Source: Gari tellinella
Lineage: Eukaryota; Mollusca; Bivalvia; Cardiida; Psammobiidae
NCBI GenBank assembly: GCA_922989275.2
Contig: OV277868.1
Location: 54,248,216-54,312,215 of the forward strand
Reading direction: 5' to 3'
Length of the DNA stretch: 64,000 nt
Under the pieces are notes generated by a model. The model was not told the DNA's origin. It did not search any database and saw only the letters and a program-made list of their open reading frames with translations. Below are positions 55,331 through 64,000 of the stretch, one piece after another. The translations under genes and the position numbers were made by a program. Each line of letters opens with the position of its first letter. Within the stretch, counting starts at the first letter, position 1.

Positions 55331-55510
55331 ATAACCCTTTCACTCTCAATGATGTCATAAAGCGCATTTGCAAACATTTTTTATCCTGATCAGAGGCAGT
55401 GTTACATGGCGTCTGATCAGGATCAAAACTGTTTTCCACTTGTTTTGAAATTACGTCCGTTATAGTGAAGGGTAATAACCTCATGATAAATTTAATCATG
55501 AAAGGGTTAA
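55331..55510. mobile_element. Family C MITE
   Basis: AACCCTTTCACTCTCAATGA at the left, ATCATGAAAGGGTTAA at the right (TTAA 55507-55510). The core right arm GGCGTCTGATCAGGATC is present. Confidence 0.7.
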
Positions 55511-55633
55511 AATAAAGATTAAATTAATGAAGGACGAAAATAATGCAGAAAGCTATTTCAACTTTCTGCATTATTTTTGCCCTGCATTAAACTATCATTT
55601 TTATGCGGCATTGCCAATTCAATATCTTTTGTC

Positions 55634-55884
55634 TTAACCCTTTGAACCCTAGTCCCGCATATAGGCATCATTTTTAAACAGTGTATATATAAATAGTACA
55701 CTTGTCCTGTGCAAACAGTGAAGACCCAGATCAGAGGGCTCCGAAAGGAGCCCTCTGATCAGGGTCTTCACTGTTTGTCATAATGCCAAACATTGACAAA
55801 AACAACCCTTTAAAGTCAGAAATGGACTAGACTTAAATGGAAACTGGAATTGTCCATTTAAAGTCTTAGGGAGGAAAGAGTTAA
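55634..55884 (-). mobile_element. Family B MITE, reverse
   Basis: TTAA 55634-55637 and 55881-55884. Beta palindrome at about 55711-55778 with CTCCGAAAGGAG centre. Confidence 0.92.
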
Positions 55885-56282
55885 TGACATTGTTACATTG
55901 GAAACTCATTGTCTTTTGAAAGACCCCAATACACAGACCTGCAGGTCCACAACCATCTCCCTAGGCAAGCAGAATCTAAATATCTCATTACAATATCATT
56001 ACATGTCTAAATATGACTCCCCACGCCTATTACTAGACGTATGCATACTGCAATGATGCATGCACAGATCATATCAACCCATCAAATGATTCCATTCATA
56101 TCGGCTTATCTTTGGCTCTACTCTGTTAATAGGTCCTCTATTGCCATTTAAGTCAGTGAAATTACCACAATCTATAGTCATGAGTTATGATGTAGCGAAT
56201 GACATTCTTGTTCTACAGTAACCAAATATAGCTTATTACAGTGAACCTTAACCAAATATAGCCAATAAGGTTAAAACCTGTT
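55885..56282. other. Intronic, nothing recognised
   Basis: No exon or named repeat. ACCAAATATAGC recurs at 56221, 56251 and 56549. Confidence 0.4.
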
Positions 56283-56527
56283 TTAACCCATTACCCCATA
56301 GCTTATTTCTAGTTTTAAAGAAATTTGATCACTTAAAGCAGGTGGAAAGTAAAGCAGAATGCGCCTTAAGGCCGTTCTGCATTACTTTCAGCTTGTTTTA
56401 AGTTATTATCTGCTATAATATAGAAAATATTTGTTATGATATTTATTCATAACTGTATAATTATGAACTATTAGCCTGAGTGGAGGAACAAAGGCGTAAA
56501 AGGCGTATTTATGGGATAATGGGTTAA
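56283..56527 (+). mobile_element. Family A MITE
   Basis: TTAA 56283-56286 and 56524-56527. The core right arm has a small deletion (TTAAGGCCGTTCTGC). Confidence 0.83.
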
Positions 56528-56610
56528 TATGTGAAGCAACCAAATATAGCCATTAAGTTTAAAGCCGGTTTTACGCAATTAGTTATTTCCCATTACAGCC
56601 CAACTTGAGT

Positions 56611-56851
56611 TATCCCTTTCTCCTACAGAAGCACCTATCTTGCACATTTAATTTATACCACCACTTGAGAAAATAGTTCCAATTGAAAAAGTCATGAACA
56701 ACGAAATACCATAAGAAATAGTTTCTATAGCGTCGCAGATAATATAGCTTTAAATGCAGACTGAAAGAAAAGGATTTTGCTTTACTTTCAACCTGCTTTA
56801 TGTGGTCACCTGTCTTCAATACCATAAGCAGGTTATGAAGTAATAGGTTAA
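56611..56851 (-). mobile_element. Family A MITE, reverse, old
   Basis: ATCCCTTTCTCCTACAGAAG at the left, GAAGTAATAGGTTAA at the right, left core arm mostly lost. Confidence 0.65.
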
Positions 56852-56992
56852 GCAACTAACTGTAGCCAAGGAAAAAAATTAAATTGTCTTTAAAGAAAAT
56901 AAGTGAAGTACACCCAATTACAATCTTAGTTGTCTTCAGAAGCCAACTTTAGCCAATTATACAGTCCATTTGAAGATGTAGCATTTTATTTG

Positions 56993-57244
56993 TTAACCCT
57001 TTACCTCATATCCTGTTTCTAGTTTTGAATTCAGGTGACCACTTAAAGCAGGTTGAAAGTAAAGCAGAATGTGCCTTAAGGCACATTCTGCTTTACTTTC
57101 AGCCTGCTTTAAGCTAAAATCTGCTAGGCTATATAAAATATTTGTAATGGTAATTGTTCATGAGGGTAAAAACTGGAACTATTTTCTTCAGCGGAGGAAT
57201 AAATTAAATACGCTAAAAGTCGCTTCTATGGGGGAAAGGGTTAA
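56993..57244 (+). mobile_element. Family A MITE
   Basis: TTAA 56993-56996 and 57241-57244. Gamma palindrome at about 57042-57115, near perfect. 252 bp. Confidence 0.9.
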
Positions 57245-57559
57245 TGAGCCAAATAGCTTCATTGTTAGCTTTACCAATCAACAGAGTCTACAATATTGCT
57301 GTGACAACATTATCATTGCCATATCAATTCGTCCTGGTTTTGGGAATAGCTACTGTATATCCCATAATGCAATTCACAGCAAAATAACCAAGGTACATGT
57401 GTACCCATAGATCGATCAATGCTTCCCAGAGATATATATCTTTCTTTAAAAGAGTTGTGATTGCTATTCCAAAAAGCTTGAATCTAGATGAAAGGCCAAG
57501 AAACATGGTGTGTCATCTGAAGCCAAACTGTGTGACATCCTGATGGTTGCTTCTTTACC
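57245..57559. other. Intronic, nothing recognised
   Basis: Only a possible decayed M-type core near 57480-57535 (ATCTAGATGAAAGGCC, CCAAACTGTGTGACATCC). Confidence 0.35.
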
Positions 57560-57793
57560 TATTTACCTATAAATATGCCTTTTTGCGCCTTTAATTTTTT
57601 TTCTTTCACTGAACAAAAGTGTTCCACTTATACAGTCATGAATATGTTCCACAAGAATTGTTTTTCCTTGATGATTGTAGCTTAAAGCAGGTTGAAAGTA
57701 AAGCAGAATGCACCTTAAGGTGCATTCTGCCTTACTTTCAACCTGCTTTAAGCGGTCACCTGTCTTCAAATTAAGAACCAGGTAATGGGTTAA
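57560..57793 (-). mobile_element. Family A MITE, reverse
   Basis: CCTATTTACCTATAAATATG at the left, CAGGTAATGGGTTAA at the right. Gamma palindrome at about 57680-57753. Confidence 0.78.
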
Positions 57794-58062
57794 ACAACTT
57801 GATGATTATTCTTTCTTTAGAATGGCTGCACATGGCAAAGTTTGCAGACAAAAGCTGGATAGCATGCATATGTACAGTTTATCATAATCTTTAGATTGCT
57901 TTCAGTCAGCTTATTACTGTCGTCTGCTACTTAACTAACTTTTATCATTAACGAAAAATCAATTAACCTTTACTGCATCAGAAACCTGTATACATGTATC
58001 TATAATTTGCAAACAGTGTAGACCCAGATCAGGGGGTTTCCTTCAGGATTCTTCTACATTGT

Positions 58063-58237
58063 CAGGGATCCAGATTATCAGAGGGAGTGAACTGAAGAAA
58101 ACAACCACTTCAACATCAAATCTACTACTCATTAGAATTGTCTGGAAGAGAAGATTCCAATAAGTAGTGACGCCATAGGGTTTTATTCAGAAATACAGAT
58201 TTAAGTTTTTAAGATACTCCCATTATCTGGAGCTCTG
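58063..58237. mobile_element. Family E MITE, duplication CATTGT
   Basis: CAGGGATCCAGATTATCAGA to ATTATCTGGAGCTCTG, flanked by CATTGT (58057-58062, 58238-58243). It cuts a beta-core element whose left arm lies at 58009-58056. Confidence 0.9.
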
Positions 58238-58361
58238 CATTGTTTGCCATAATTTTAGATGTTTTTGGAACAAACCTCTCAATATAAGAGTCAATGTAAA
58301 CTGGTTATTGTCTAGAAAATGGATGAATCCAATTTGGAAAGTCAGCATAAAGTTTTCATTG

Positions 58362-58619
58362 TTAACCCTTTACCCCATTGCCTGTTTTTAGTTTTGAAAA
58401 CAGGTGACCACTTAAAGCAGGTTGAAAGTAAAGCAGAACACGCCTTAAGGCGCATTCTGCTTTACTTTTAGCCTGCTTTAAGCTTCCATCTGCTAGGACA
58501 TGGACATGGAAACTATTTCTTATAATACATATTCCTGATTGATTAAATTGGTACTATTTTCTTAGGTGGAGGAATAAATTAAATGTGCCAAAAGATCCTT
58601 CTATGGAGGAAAGGGTTAA
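58362..58619 (+). mobile_element. Family A MITE
   Basis: TTAA 58362-58365 and 58616-58619. Gamma palindrome at about 58411-58484. GGACAT is repeated in tandem at 58496-58507. Confidence 0.88.
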
Positions 58620-58865
58620 CTCTTTCCTCCCTGAAACTTAAAATGGACAATTCCAGTTTCCTTTTTAGTCTAGTCCATTTCTGACTTTTAAGGGTTGTTT
58701 TTGTCAATGTTTAGCCTTGTGACAAACAGTGAAGACCCTGATCAGAGGGCTCCTTTCGGAGCCCTCTGATCTGGGTCTTCACTGTTTGCATATGACATGT
58801 ATACTATTCACATGTACATGTTTGAAAAGGACGCCTATATGCGGGACTAGGGTTCAAAGAGTTAA
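58616..58865 (+). mobile_element. Family B MITE abutting A at one TTAA
   Basis: TTAA 58616-58619 and 58862-58865. Beta palindrome at about 58721-58789. Confidence 0.92.
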
Positions 58866-59116
58866 ACAGTATGTATTTAGATTATTGGTAGGCATTATTG
58901 CATCTGATTCAAGTTAAAACTGTTTGCTAGTCAAGGTTTTTGATTGGCATGCTAAAAGTCAAGAGAAATGCACGGATGCAATTAGTATTATCACCATGGA
59001 AACGCTGCCATAATATTGAGATTTTAAACTCAAATGTTACCCAAAAGATTTGAATAGGAGAATTTTATCTAAATAAATATCTGTTAATAGATCTACAGAA
59101 GAAATGACTTCTATAA
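58866..59116. other. Intronic, nothing recognised
   Basis: No exon, palindrome or named family. Confidence 0.4.
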
Positions 59117-59577
59117 AATATCCCTTTACTGCATAGCCTGTTTCTAGTTTTGAAGACAAGTGACCACTATAAAGCATGTTGAAAGTAAAGCAGAATGTAT
59201 CTTAAGTCATATTCTGCTTTACTTTTAGCCTGCTTTAAGCTACCATCTGCTAGAATAGAAAACATTTCTTATGATACATATTCATGACTGTATAGAGTGG
59301 AACCATTTTCTTCAATGGAAGAATAAATTGTATGTGTTAACCCTTAGCCCGCCAAATAAATTGTCGTCTGCTATATTTCTCGTCTGCTTCAAGTTTCAAA
59401 GTGCTTCGAAGTTGCTCAAAATTGCTGAAAATGTTGTCCGAGTGTCAAACAGCTTGGATCCGGATGAGACGCCGAGTTACTCGGCGTCTCATCCGGATCC
59501 AAGCTGTTTGCATATGGAGCTATAGTCGTGAGTGGCAGGCTAAGGGTTAAAATGTGTATCTATGAAGTAAAAGGTTA
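59117..59577 (+). mobile_element. Family A MITE, host of D
   Basis: ATCCCTTTACTGCATAGCCT at the left, GAAGTAAAAGGTTAA at the right. The gamma core, about 59173-59239, is diverged. Confidence 0.78.
59337..59550 (+). mobile_element. Family D MITE nested in A
   Basis: TTAA 59337-59340 and 59547-59550, 214 bp. About three differences by eye from the copy at 39164. Core GATGAGACGCCGAGTTACTC is perfect. Confidence 0.95.
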
Positions 59578-59930
59578 AAATGGGCTAACCCTTTTATTGC
59601 TTTAAAATGTACAACATTGTCTTTGGATAAACAATTTAGATTTGGGTGAGATGCAGAGTACATTTGGCATCTCAACAGGATCCAAACAGCTTGACATACA
59701 GATTGTATTTTTACAGCAACAAAGGGGGATAAGTCAATGTCAGACATATTCATATCAAAACAGATAACATAGTCAACAAGGTAACAGTAACCGTACAGTT
59801 GCTATCGTAACGACTCAAGTTATGAGCATATATTGACTCTTTTTCGAAAACAGTGTAGACCTAGATCAGACAGCTCCTGTAATTATATATAAAGTTTCAA
59901 CCACAATTGTTATCAATCACCTGAACTATT
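59578..59930. repeat. Decayed M- and L-type remnants
   Basis: GGGTGAGATGCAGAGTACAT, CATCTCAACAGGATCCAAAC (an alpha relic) and CAGTGTAGACCTAGATCAGA at 59851 (a beta half). Confidence 0.45.
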
Positions 59931-59984
59931 ACATTGGTTAATAAAATAAGAAAATGGTTTCCAAGGAAAGAGTACCTGTAAGAA

Positions 59985-60090
59985 AACAGTGTAGATCAAG
60001 ATCAGACAGCTCCTTCAGGAGCTGTCTGATCTTGGTCTACACTGTTTTCAAAAGGTTCAATATATGCTAATAGCAGCAGAATGTTTTACA
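59985..60090. mobile_element. Family L beta-core palindrome
   Basis: GAAAACAGTGTAGATCAAGA to its complement at about 59984-60052 with CTCCTTCAGGAG centre. The flank TCAATATATGCTAATAGCAG matches 35387. Confidence 0.65.
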
Positions 60091-60392
60091 GCAGCTAATA
60101 GTGTCCATCAACCATCAAGGCATGAAGCAAGTTCAACAAACTCGAAGGTCAAGGTCACGCAATGTATCACAGCAAAGCTATCATCGTCTCTGGCCTACGG
60201 GCACGTTTTTCTACAATCAATCTGCTTACTAATCGTCAGCTGAATACATATTGATCCTATTAGACCACATTTACATTGCCTGAATAGAAATAGCCATGCA
60301 ATAATGAGGGAATTGAGAAACACTATTATTTCTGACCTATTTCATTGCCACCCCTCATTGAAACCAAGGAGCTTGTATTCTGAGACATTTTT

Positions 60393-60460
60393 TGCAAAAA
60401 GTTTGGATCCTGATCAGGCCCCACTGACATGGGGCCTGATCAGGATACAAACTGTTTGTT
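60393..60460. repeat. Alpha-type palindrome with a different centre
   Basis: Outer arms GTTTGGATCCTGATCAGG are alpha, but the centre is CCCCACTGACATGGGGC instead of the CpG-rich block. No termini found. Confidence 0.7.
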
Positions 60461-60569
60461 ACTAGAATACTTAAATATCTGTTAATATGAAGACATTATC
60501 AGCAGGCAACATACTTAAGTAGTAACTGTCCAGCACAAAAGTGTATGCAATAGTAATCAGTTCTTAACT

Positions 60570-60784
60570 AATTACCACATAGATATGGCCAGTATACTCT
60601 TCGCAGAGTGAGGGGATTACTGAAGATGATGATGATGATGAATAAGCATTCAGAGTTTATTCCTACACTAAAGAAAAGAGTTCCACTTTATTCAGCCATG
60701 AGTTTATGCAATAAGAAATATTTTCTACATATCAACAGATGGTAGCTAAAAGCAGACTGAAAGTAAAGCAGAATGTGCCTTAAG
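60570..60784 (-). mobile_element. Family A MITE, right part only, with (GAT)n
   Basis: GTTTATTCCTACACTAAAGA, AACAGATGGTAGCTAAAAGC and a core arm up to GAATGTGCCTTAAG, where it stops. A (GAT)n run lies at 60626-60640. Confidence 0.6.
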
Positions 60785-60866
60785 TTCAAATGAAAGATGT
60801 TCCTAGTAAGCAGAGTTTCGTATATGAATATTTAGGAGTATATGACTTAAAGCTAAACTTGGTGCT

Positions 60867-61117
60867 TTAACCCTTTGAACCCTAGTCCTGCATATAGGCG
60901 TTATTTTCAAACAGTGAACATGTGAATCGTACTCTTGTCCTATGCAAACAGGAAGACCCAGATCAGAGGGCTCCGAAAGGAGCCCTCTGATCAGGGTCTT
61001 CACTGTTTGTTATAATGCCAAACATTGACAAAAACATTCCTTAAAATTTAGAAATGGACTAGACTAAAAATGGAAACTGGAATTGTCCATTTAAAGTTTC
61101 AGGGAGGAAAGAGTTAA
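60867..61117 (-). mobile_element. Family B MITE, reverse
   Basis: TTAA 60867-60870 and 61114-61117. Beta palindrome at about 60945-61011. Confidence 0.92.
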
Positions 61118-61434
61118 TGGTTGTCTGTTTTATGTCTGAAATTTGCTCTTTGTGCACTTTATTTGTAGATGAGCAATCTTGGTGACAAATCACCACCAAC
61201 AGTTTAGAATCTGATCAGATGCAGAGTGACACAAAATGTTTGCATAATTCAAGACATCTTGGTTCTCATGCACTCAAAGCTTTAACAGATGACCTTGATT
61301 GTCGTTCCATGTCAAATTCTCATCTCCCGATGCTCTGCCAGAGATGTCCTGATTTCCACAGAGATACTGAGAGTGTACAACAGTCTCCAGGCTATTACCA
61401 AGGGGTTAATTTTGAAAACTAAGACAGTCAAATA
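61118..61434. other. Intronic, 67-codon open frame without recognisable product
   Basis: The plus-strand frame at 61219-61422 has no domain and is antisense to the GRK transcript. TCTGATCAGATGCAGAG near 61211 is an alpha relic. Confidence 0.3.
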
Positions 61435-61837
61435 CAGTCAATCCCCTTATTACGGCCACTAAACAAGTAAACATATAGGATAATTTAACTGATGGTATGA
61501 AAGTCAGGTGACAGCTTAACCCATTACCTCTTAACCTATTTCTAGCTTTAAAAACAGGTGACCACTTAAAGCAGGTTGAAAGTAAAGCAGAATGTGCCTT
61601 AAGGCACATTCTGCTTTACTTTCAGCCTGCTTTAAGCTACCATCTTCTAGGATACGGAAAATATTTCTTCTGGTACATATTCTTGGCTGTATAAACTGGA
61701 ACTTTTTTCTTCAGTGGAGGAATAAATGAGAGGTGTAAAAAGGCGTTTTTAAGGGGTAATGTGTTAAAGCAAAGTGAATGTAAAACAGAAAGCTCCTTTC
61801 TGTTGTATGCTCCCCCTGGGTTAAGCAAGGACCTGCC
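61435..61837. mobile_element. Family P1 MITE, host of A
   Basis: CAGTCAATCCCCTTATTACG after TA. The arm AGGTGACAGCTTAA / AGCAAAGTGAATG is split by A; the right end appears replaced by the B element. Confidence 0.65.
61516..61767 (+). mobile_element. Family A MITE nested in P1, recent
   Basis: TTAA 61516-61519 and 61764-61767, 252 bp, near-identical to 53584-53835. Confidence 0.93.
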
Positions 61838-62088
61838 TTAACCCTTTCCTACCTAAAACTTTTAATGGTCAATTCCAGTTTCCATTTTAGTCTAGTCCAT
61901 TTCTGACTTTTAAGGGTTGTTTTTGTCAATGTTTGGCATTATGACAAACAGTGAAGACCCTGATCAGAGGGCTCCTTTTGGAGCCCTCTGATCTGGGTCT
62001 TCACTGTTTGCATAGGACAAGTGTACTATTCACATGTACACTGTTTGAAAAGGATGCCTATATGCGGGACTAGGGTTCAAAGGGTTAA
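61838..62088 (+). mobile_element. Family B MITE
   Basis: TTAA 61838-61841 and 62085-62088. Beta palindrome at about 61943-62011. Confidence 0.92.
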
Positions 62089-62114
62089 TAAGTCAAATTT
62101 AGAATCTTGATAGC

Positions 62115-62300
62115 GAAACATTCATACAAATGACAAACAGTTTAGATCCTGATGAGACCTTGAGCTACTCAGCATCTGATCTTTATCCAAACTATTTACA
62201 AATGTTAGTCAGATTGTGCATAATGCTTTAATTTTAACCTGCTTTAAGTGATGGCTTTTCTTCAATACTATAAATAGGCTATGGGGTAAAGGGTTAAACC
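62115..62300. repeat. Alpha relic and A right-half relic
   Basis: CAAACAGTTTAGATCCTGAT near 62132; then AACCTGCTTTAAGTGATGGC to GGCTATGGGGTAAAGGGTTA. Confidence 0.55.
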
Positions 62301-62479
62301 AGCTGAATCAATATGAAATGTATCGAGTACAACTAGGTCTATGACACAATACAATCTGATAAAGAGTACCATACAATCTAATTGAACCCTTTTACCCTTT
62401 CTACGCTCAATTATTAAATGTTGATTACCCTAATGACCCTAAGTATTTGGACAGACCGGTCTGAGCAAACAGTGAAGAC

Positions 62480-62720
62480 TGATCAGTAAAATTCAGGTCA
62501 AAGGTCAATGTCAAGGTCACAGTGACCTAAAAATGGTATGCAAAACTCAGCCATCCCAAGATGTATTCACACACCAAATTTGCTATCCTTAACTGGTATG
62601 GGACCGGAGATATGTTTATTCCTACCTGAAGTAATATAAGGGATATGCTGCAGAGACAATTTACATGGACAGACGGTTTAGTTACTATATGCCATCAAAG
62701 CATTTTGAGGACATTAAAAT
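62480..62720. repeat. Dispersed repeat fragment
   Basis: AGGTCAAAGGTCAATGTCAA, GGTCACAGTGACCTAAAAAT and TTAACTGGTATGGGACCGGA resemble long non-coding mollusc repeats. No gene. Confidence 0.45.
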
Positions 62721-62929
62721 AAAGTTAAACAAAGAACGCAGACTAAGTCTTGAGTTCCTCTAATCAGGGTCTACACAGTTTGCAAAATGAACGTATTTGT
62801 TAAACTCTAACCTGTATAATTATGATTCTTGTGGGTTATTAGGTTCCCTTGTGGCTCTTTTTTGTTACCAAAATATGAACCAGTCTACTTGGAATTCTGG
62901 ATTATTTTGATAAATACTGGTCTCAATTA

Positions 62930-62990
62930 GCAAACAGTGTAGACCCAGATCGGAGCCCTCTGATCTGGGTCTATACTGTTTGCAAATGTT
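62930..62990. repeat. Minimal beta palindrome
   Basis: GCAAACAGTGTAGACCCAGA to TCTGGGTCTATACTGTTTGC, with only the right half of the usual centre left. Confidence 0.65.
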
Positions 62991-63334
62991 ATAAGTATAT
63001 TTTATACAGGTCCATGGTGTTGAAAAATTTAAATCAATAAGAGTTGTAATTGCTTTAACTTGGGCCCATACAAAACAAACTGGCAGTCCAAAACACTGTT
63101 GTTTGGCTCAGACGAGAAATCAAATAAGGCAATCTGATCTAATTTAAGTAGATTCCAATTCCACCTCAAACACAGCAATAACATCACCCGGTTAAATTAT
63201 TTACGAGTCAAACTTCAAATGCCACACAAAAACAGCACTGGATGCCTGGCCTCAAGATGCTAACATTATGAAAGACTATGAGAAACAGCACGAACAGACC
63301 TGGGGCAGGCTACATACAGACAAAAAATGTCTTA

Positions 63335-63610
63335 TAACTCATTACCCCATAGTCTGTGTTTAGTTCTGAACAAAGGTGACCGCTTAAAGCAGGTGGAAAG
63401 TAAAGCAGAATATTATTTCAGTGTATCCTGCTTTCAGCTGTCACATGCATCTTCTTTTCCCTTTTTTCAGTTTTATGGACAGATTTAGAAGATTTCTGCT
63501 TCATTTTCAGCCTGCTTTAAGCTACAACCTGGAAATACCTTCTGTGTAATCATATCATTTGCAAACAGTGTAGACCCCCATCTGATCAGGATCTATACTG
63601 TTTGCTAATT
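63335..63610. repeat. A-type and beta remnants
   Basis: CATTACCCCATAGTCTGTGT and AGCAGGTGGAAAGTAAAGCA at the left, TTCAGCCTGCTTTAAGC, then a shortened beta core at 63561-63604. Confidence 0.5.
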
Positions 63611-63770
63611 AAGACCCGTATTTGTTAAACTACCCAGAATTCAAAGAAGTCCGGTTCATGTTTTGGTTACTAAAATGATCCACAAGGGAATTGAATAACT
63701 CACAAGAGTAACTTAGTGTTGAAAGAGTTAAGGAGCTTTCTGCTTCATTTTCAGCTGACTTTAAGCTGGG

Positions 63771-64000
63771 TTAACTCTTTCCTCCCTGAAACCTTAAATG
63801 GACAATTCCAGTTTCCATTTTGGTTTAGTCCATTTCTGACTTTAAGGATTGTTTTTGTCAATGTTTGGCTTTATGACAAACAGTGAAGACCCTGATCAGA
63901 GGGCTCCTTTCGGAGCCCTCTGATCTGGGTCTTCACCGTTTGCAAAGGACAAGTGTACTTTTCACATGTACACTGTTTGAAAAGGACGCCTATATGCGGG
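63771..64000 (+). mobile_element. Family B MITE, cut by the window end
   Basis: TTAA 63771-63774, CTCTTTCCTCCCTGAAACCT, beta palindrome at about 63876-63943. Runs to TATATGCGGG at 64000, about 20 bases short of its right end. Confidence 0.9.

Noticed and set aside
57069..57410. 113-codon plus-strand frame
   Set aside because: It begins within a family A core; similar MCLKAHSALLS frames appear wherever the gamma core is read in this direction.
61219..61422. 67-codon plus-strand frame in the GRK intron
   Set aside because: No domain, no splice context, no conserved pattern; includes an alpha-core relic.
55223..64000. A further upstream GRK exon
   Set aside because: I looked on the minus strand for the conserved kinase-extension block expected before LTESDQEL and saw none, so it is taken to lie beyond the window.

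Overview
The window is eukaryotic and almost certainly animal. Its only recognisable host gene is the 3' end of a G-protein-coupled-receptor kinase of the GRK2/3 (beta-adrenergic receptor kinase) type. It lies on the minus strand in four exons: 55222-55060, 52462-52308, 51612-51496 and 48407-48228. Splice sites and phases all agree. Together they encode the RH-domain C-terminal helices and the whole pleckstrin-homology domain, about 204 residues ending in a stop. Everything right of 55222 is intron that continues past the window edge. The tRNA-derived SINEs carry a central block like that of molluscan Meta-type SINEs, and with the repeat style this suggests a mollusc, probably a bivalve. That assignment is from memory and unconfirmed.

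Nearly everything else is mobile or repetitive DNA. Layout: 1-497 Tc1-like transposase relic; 500-4,627 palindromic miniature elements (MITEs); 4,628-18,672 a satellite of about 71 bp per monomer in three blocks. The satellite is interrupted by an Ty3/Gypsy integrase fragment (8,677-10,711), and about 3.1 kb of satellite is duplicated on either side of it. 19,339-20,294 is the end of a LINE-type ORF. 21.9-31.6 kb holds a 51-bp tandem array, SINEs, a 3.1-kb inverted composite and long non-coding dispersed repeats. 31.6-48.2 kb is dense MITEs that may include the GRK 3' UTR. 48.2-64 kb is the GRK terminal exons and introns, again full of MITEs.

Family names used here. A: TTAA-flanked, TIR CCCATTACCCCATA, gamma core. 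B: TTAA, TIR CTCTTTCCTCCCTGAAAC and CTCTTTGAACCCTAG, beta core. C: TTAA, TIR CCCTTTCACTGTC, alpha core. D: TTAA, TIR CCCTTAGCCCGCC, alpha core. M: TTAA, TIR CTCTTTGCACC, alpha core. P1: TA-flanked, TIR CAGTAAAACCTC, gamma-like core. K: TA, TIR CAGTGGAGAA, alpha core. P3: TA, TIR CAGTNNTCCCTCCC. E: TIR CAGGGCTCCAGATAAGG, 6-bp target duplication, delta core. H: TIR CAGGGCTGCCA, 6-bp duplication, gamma core. Cores are near-perfect 60-75-bp palindromes. Alpha contains GATCAGACGCCGCG; beta contains GATCAGAGGGCTCC; gamma contains AAAGTAAAGCAGAATG; delta contains ACTCATTAGAATCG.

The most interesting pattern is modular. The same long palindromic cores recur inside shells with unrelated termini and target sites. 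The elements are heavily nested, and many nests give direct empty-site/filled-site evidence. One MITE family (E) shows exact 6-bp duplications in at least seven copies. The satellite monomer resembles the terminal region of family P3, pointing to a MITE-to-satellite transition. All coordinates of repeats were read by eye; ends without a stated duplication may be off by a few to tens of bases.
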